From positions 528,149-557,766 of the forward strand of contig NW_003314287.1 in the NCBI RefSeq assembly GCF_000143415.4: 29,618 nucleotides of DNA, read 5' to 3'. This document shows, in pieces, positions 28,600 through 29,618 of the stretch (position 1 is the first letter of the stretch; every line of letters begins with the position of its first letter). The notes under the pieces are model-generated. The model saw only the letters and a list, made by a program, of their open reading frames with translations, was not told where the DNA came from and did no database searches. Position numbers and translations under genes: made by a program. Source of the stretch: Selaginella moellendorffii (Eukaryota; Streptophyta; Lycopodiopsida; Selaginellales; Selaginellaceae).

Positions 28600-29616
28600 C
28601 TACAGAGCTACAAAGGATGAAACCAGCTTGCCTCTGTCCCACCAGAACCTGAGAAACACACTTCCTCGTCTCTTCACCAACTTCACACCAGCCACCTTCA
28701 AGTTCAAACTTTGGCCTGGGTATACGGCTCCTCTTGATGGCTGCTCCACAAGGTTCTGAACTTCTACACCTCTTTGTTGTCTAACATCTTCTTCTTTCTT
28801 CTTCACAACAGCTTTCTGCTCCAAGCCAGCTTGACCAGCTGCTGCCTGTTCCACGTCAAACTCTGGCACTGAATTTTTCTTCTGCTCCGTCTGCTCACAA
28901 AACTTCGGAAGCACCACCTCAAGTTCCTGCATCTGAAACTCCCTTATCCACTGCAGGTCTTCGTCTTCTTCTGCTGGTTGCTCAATCTGATCAGGCTGTT
29001 CATCTTCCACCAGGTTTTGCTTCAACCTTGCTTCAGCTTGCTCTTCCACATGAAACTTTTCTTTCTGCTGAACAGGTACCAGCTCCTCTTGGGTAAAACT
29101 TCTTGTTTCTTGATTGTTTGATTGTTTGTCGTGTTCTTTGATTGTTTCTGGATCTTGTGCTTGCAATTCAGCTTGAATTGCTTTAAGTATTTTCTTGCTT
29201 TTCTTCCATTCGGTTTCTGGGATAATTTCCAGTTCATCATCGTGATCTTGTTCTTCCAAATTATCTGGTTGTTGATACTTGTATTGTTGTCTCGTGATTG
29301 CTCGTATTGCTGGTTCTTCATAAGTTTGTGAGTCTTCGACTTCGACCTCAACATTCCGTGCTGCAGGTGGTCTTGCTCTTGGAGCTTGATTGTTTACGAC
29401 TTGGTTATTTTCACGATTTGCATTTTGGTAAGGTTGCCGAGATCGATTATCTTGTTGTGGTGCAGGTCGCTGGTTGTAATTGTAACCTTGAGCTTGAGGT
29501 GGTCTTTGATTATAGTTGCGATATGGTTCTTGATCATAATTGTAATTTCGTGGGGGAGGACATTGGTAGTTGTCATGAGGTCCATCACGTTGCTGATATG
29601 TATTGTAGTTTCTTCC
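28600..29616 (-). CDS. Partial N/Q/Y- then Q/E-rich ORF, possibly retroelement gag
   Basis: One minus-strand frame stays open from the window edge (first full codon at 29616) to a stop at 28600, about 338 codons, with its true start outside. The first ~100 residues are rich in Asn, Tyr, Gln, Pro and Arg (NYNYDQEPYRNYNQRP). Then comes a long Gln/Glu/Lys-rich stretch with coiled-coil character (KKSKKILKAIQAELQAQDPE). It ends in a more hydrophobic, basic tail. No zinc knuckle or enzyme motif is seen. Composition and setting suggest a retrotransposon gag or spacer protein; a host low-complexity protein is possible. A second basic ORF (28283-28642) overlaps in another frame and may be its shifted continuation. 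Confidence 0.45.
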   Translation of the reverse strand, partial: GRNYNTYQQRDGPHDNYQCPPPRNYNYDQEPYRNYNQRPPQAQGYNYNQRPAPQQDNRSRQPYQNANRENNQVVNNQAPRARPPAARNVEVEVEDSQTYEEPAIRAITRQQYKYQQPDNLEEQDHDDELEIIPETEWKKSKKILKAIQAELQAQDPETIKEHDKQSNNQETRSFTQEELVPVQQKEKFHVEEQAEARLKQNLVEDEQPDQIEQPAEEDEDLQWIREFQMQELEVVLPKFCEQTEQKKNSVPEFDVEQAAAGQAGLEQKAVVKKKEEDVRQQRGVEVQNLVEQPSRGAVYPGQSLNLKVAGVKLVKRRGSVFLRFWWDRGKLVSSFVAL

Positions 29617-29618
29617 AT

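Overview
This is a repeat-dense eukaryotic nuclear window. The retrotransposons are of plant type (Ty3/gypsy, one with a C-terminal chromodomain), the genes have GT-AG introns, and no bacterial operon structure is visible. The element genes have unusually short introns (47-61 nt). Such introns are common in Selaginella-like lycophytes, so a non-seed land plant is my best guess, but the sequence does not settle it. I found no ordinary host gene.

Layout: (1) 1-861 is one arm of a non-coding repeat (family B). (2) 862-5837 is a decayed minus-strand Ty3/gypsy element (family A): its 3' LTR, then integrase, RNase H, reverse transcriptase, protease and part of gag. (3) 5838-17658 is an ~11.8 kb DNA-transposon-like unit bounded by imperfect terminal inverted repeats. 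(4) 17659-21640 is a truncated family A LTR with its polypurine tract, then about 3 kb of A/C-rich non-coding DNA whose first part is family B in inverted orientation, then another LTR fragment. (5) 21638-25077 is a 12-bp-periodic repeat and a 5'-truncated chromovirus with RT, RNase H, integrase, chromodomain and 3' LTR. (6) 25078-26877 is the 5' end of another minus-strand family A element (gag start, primer-binding site, LTR). Its LTR carries a solo chromovirus LTR with a perfect 5-bp target duplication. (7) 26878-29618 is AT-rich DNA and a partial Q/E/N-rich minus-strand ORF that runs off the window.

The highlight is the unit at 5838-17658. From left to right it encodes a small CPIC zinc-finger protein (+), a four-exon MULE-like transposase with a C-terminal SWIM zinc finger (-), a ten-exon protein joining a ParB-like domain to a permuted beta-class bacterial/phage-type DNA amino-methyltransferase (+), and a second, related CPIC zinc-finger protein (-). 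The two zinc-finger genes lie near opposite ends and point inward. The transposase and methyltransferase genes diverge from a shared intergenic region containing three CACGTG boxes, a palindrome and a GC-rich minisatellite. The arrangement suggests a transposon with its own DNA-binding and DNA-modification module, possibly comparable in role to the accessory anti-silencing proteins of VANDAL MULEs; that role is inference. The methyltransferase has a degenerate catalytic motif (DFPD where DPPY-like is expected) and one in-frame stop, so this copy may be inactive.
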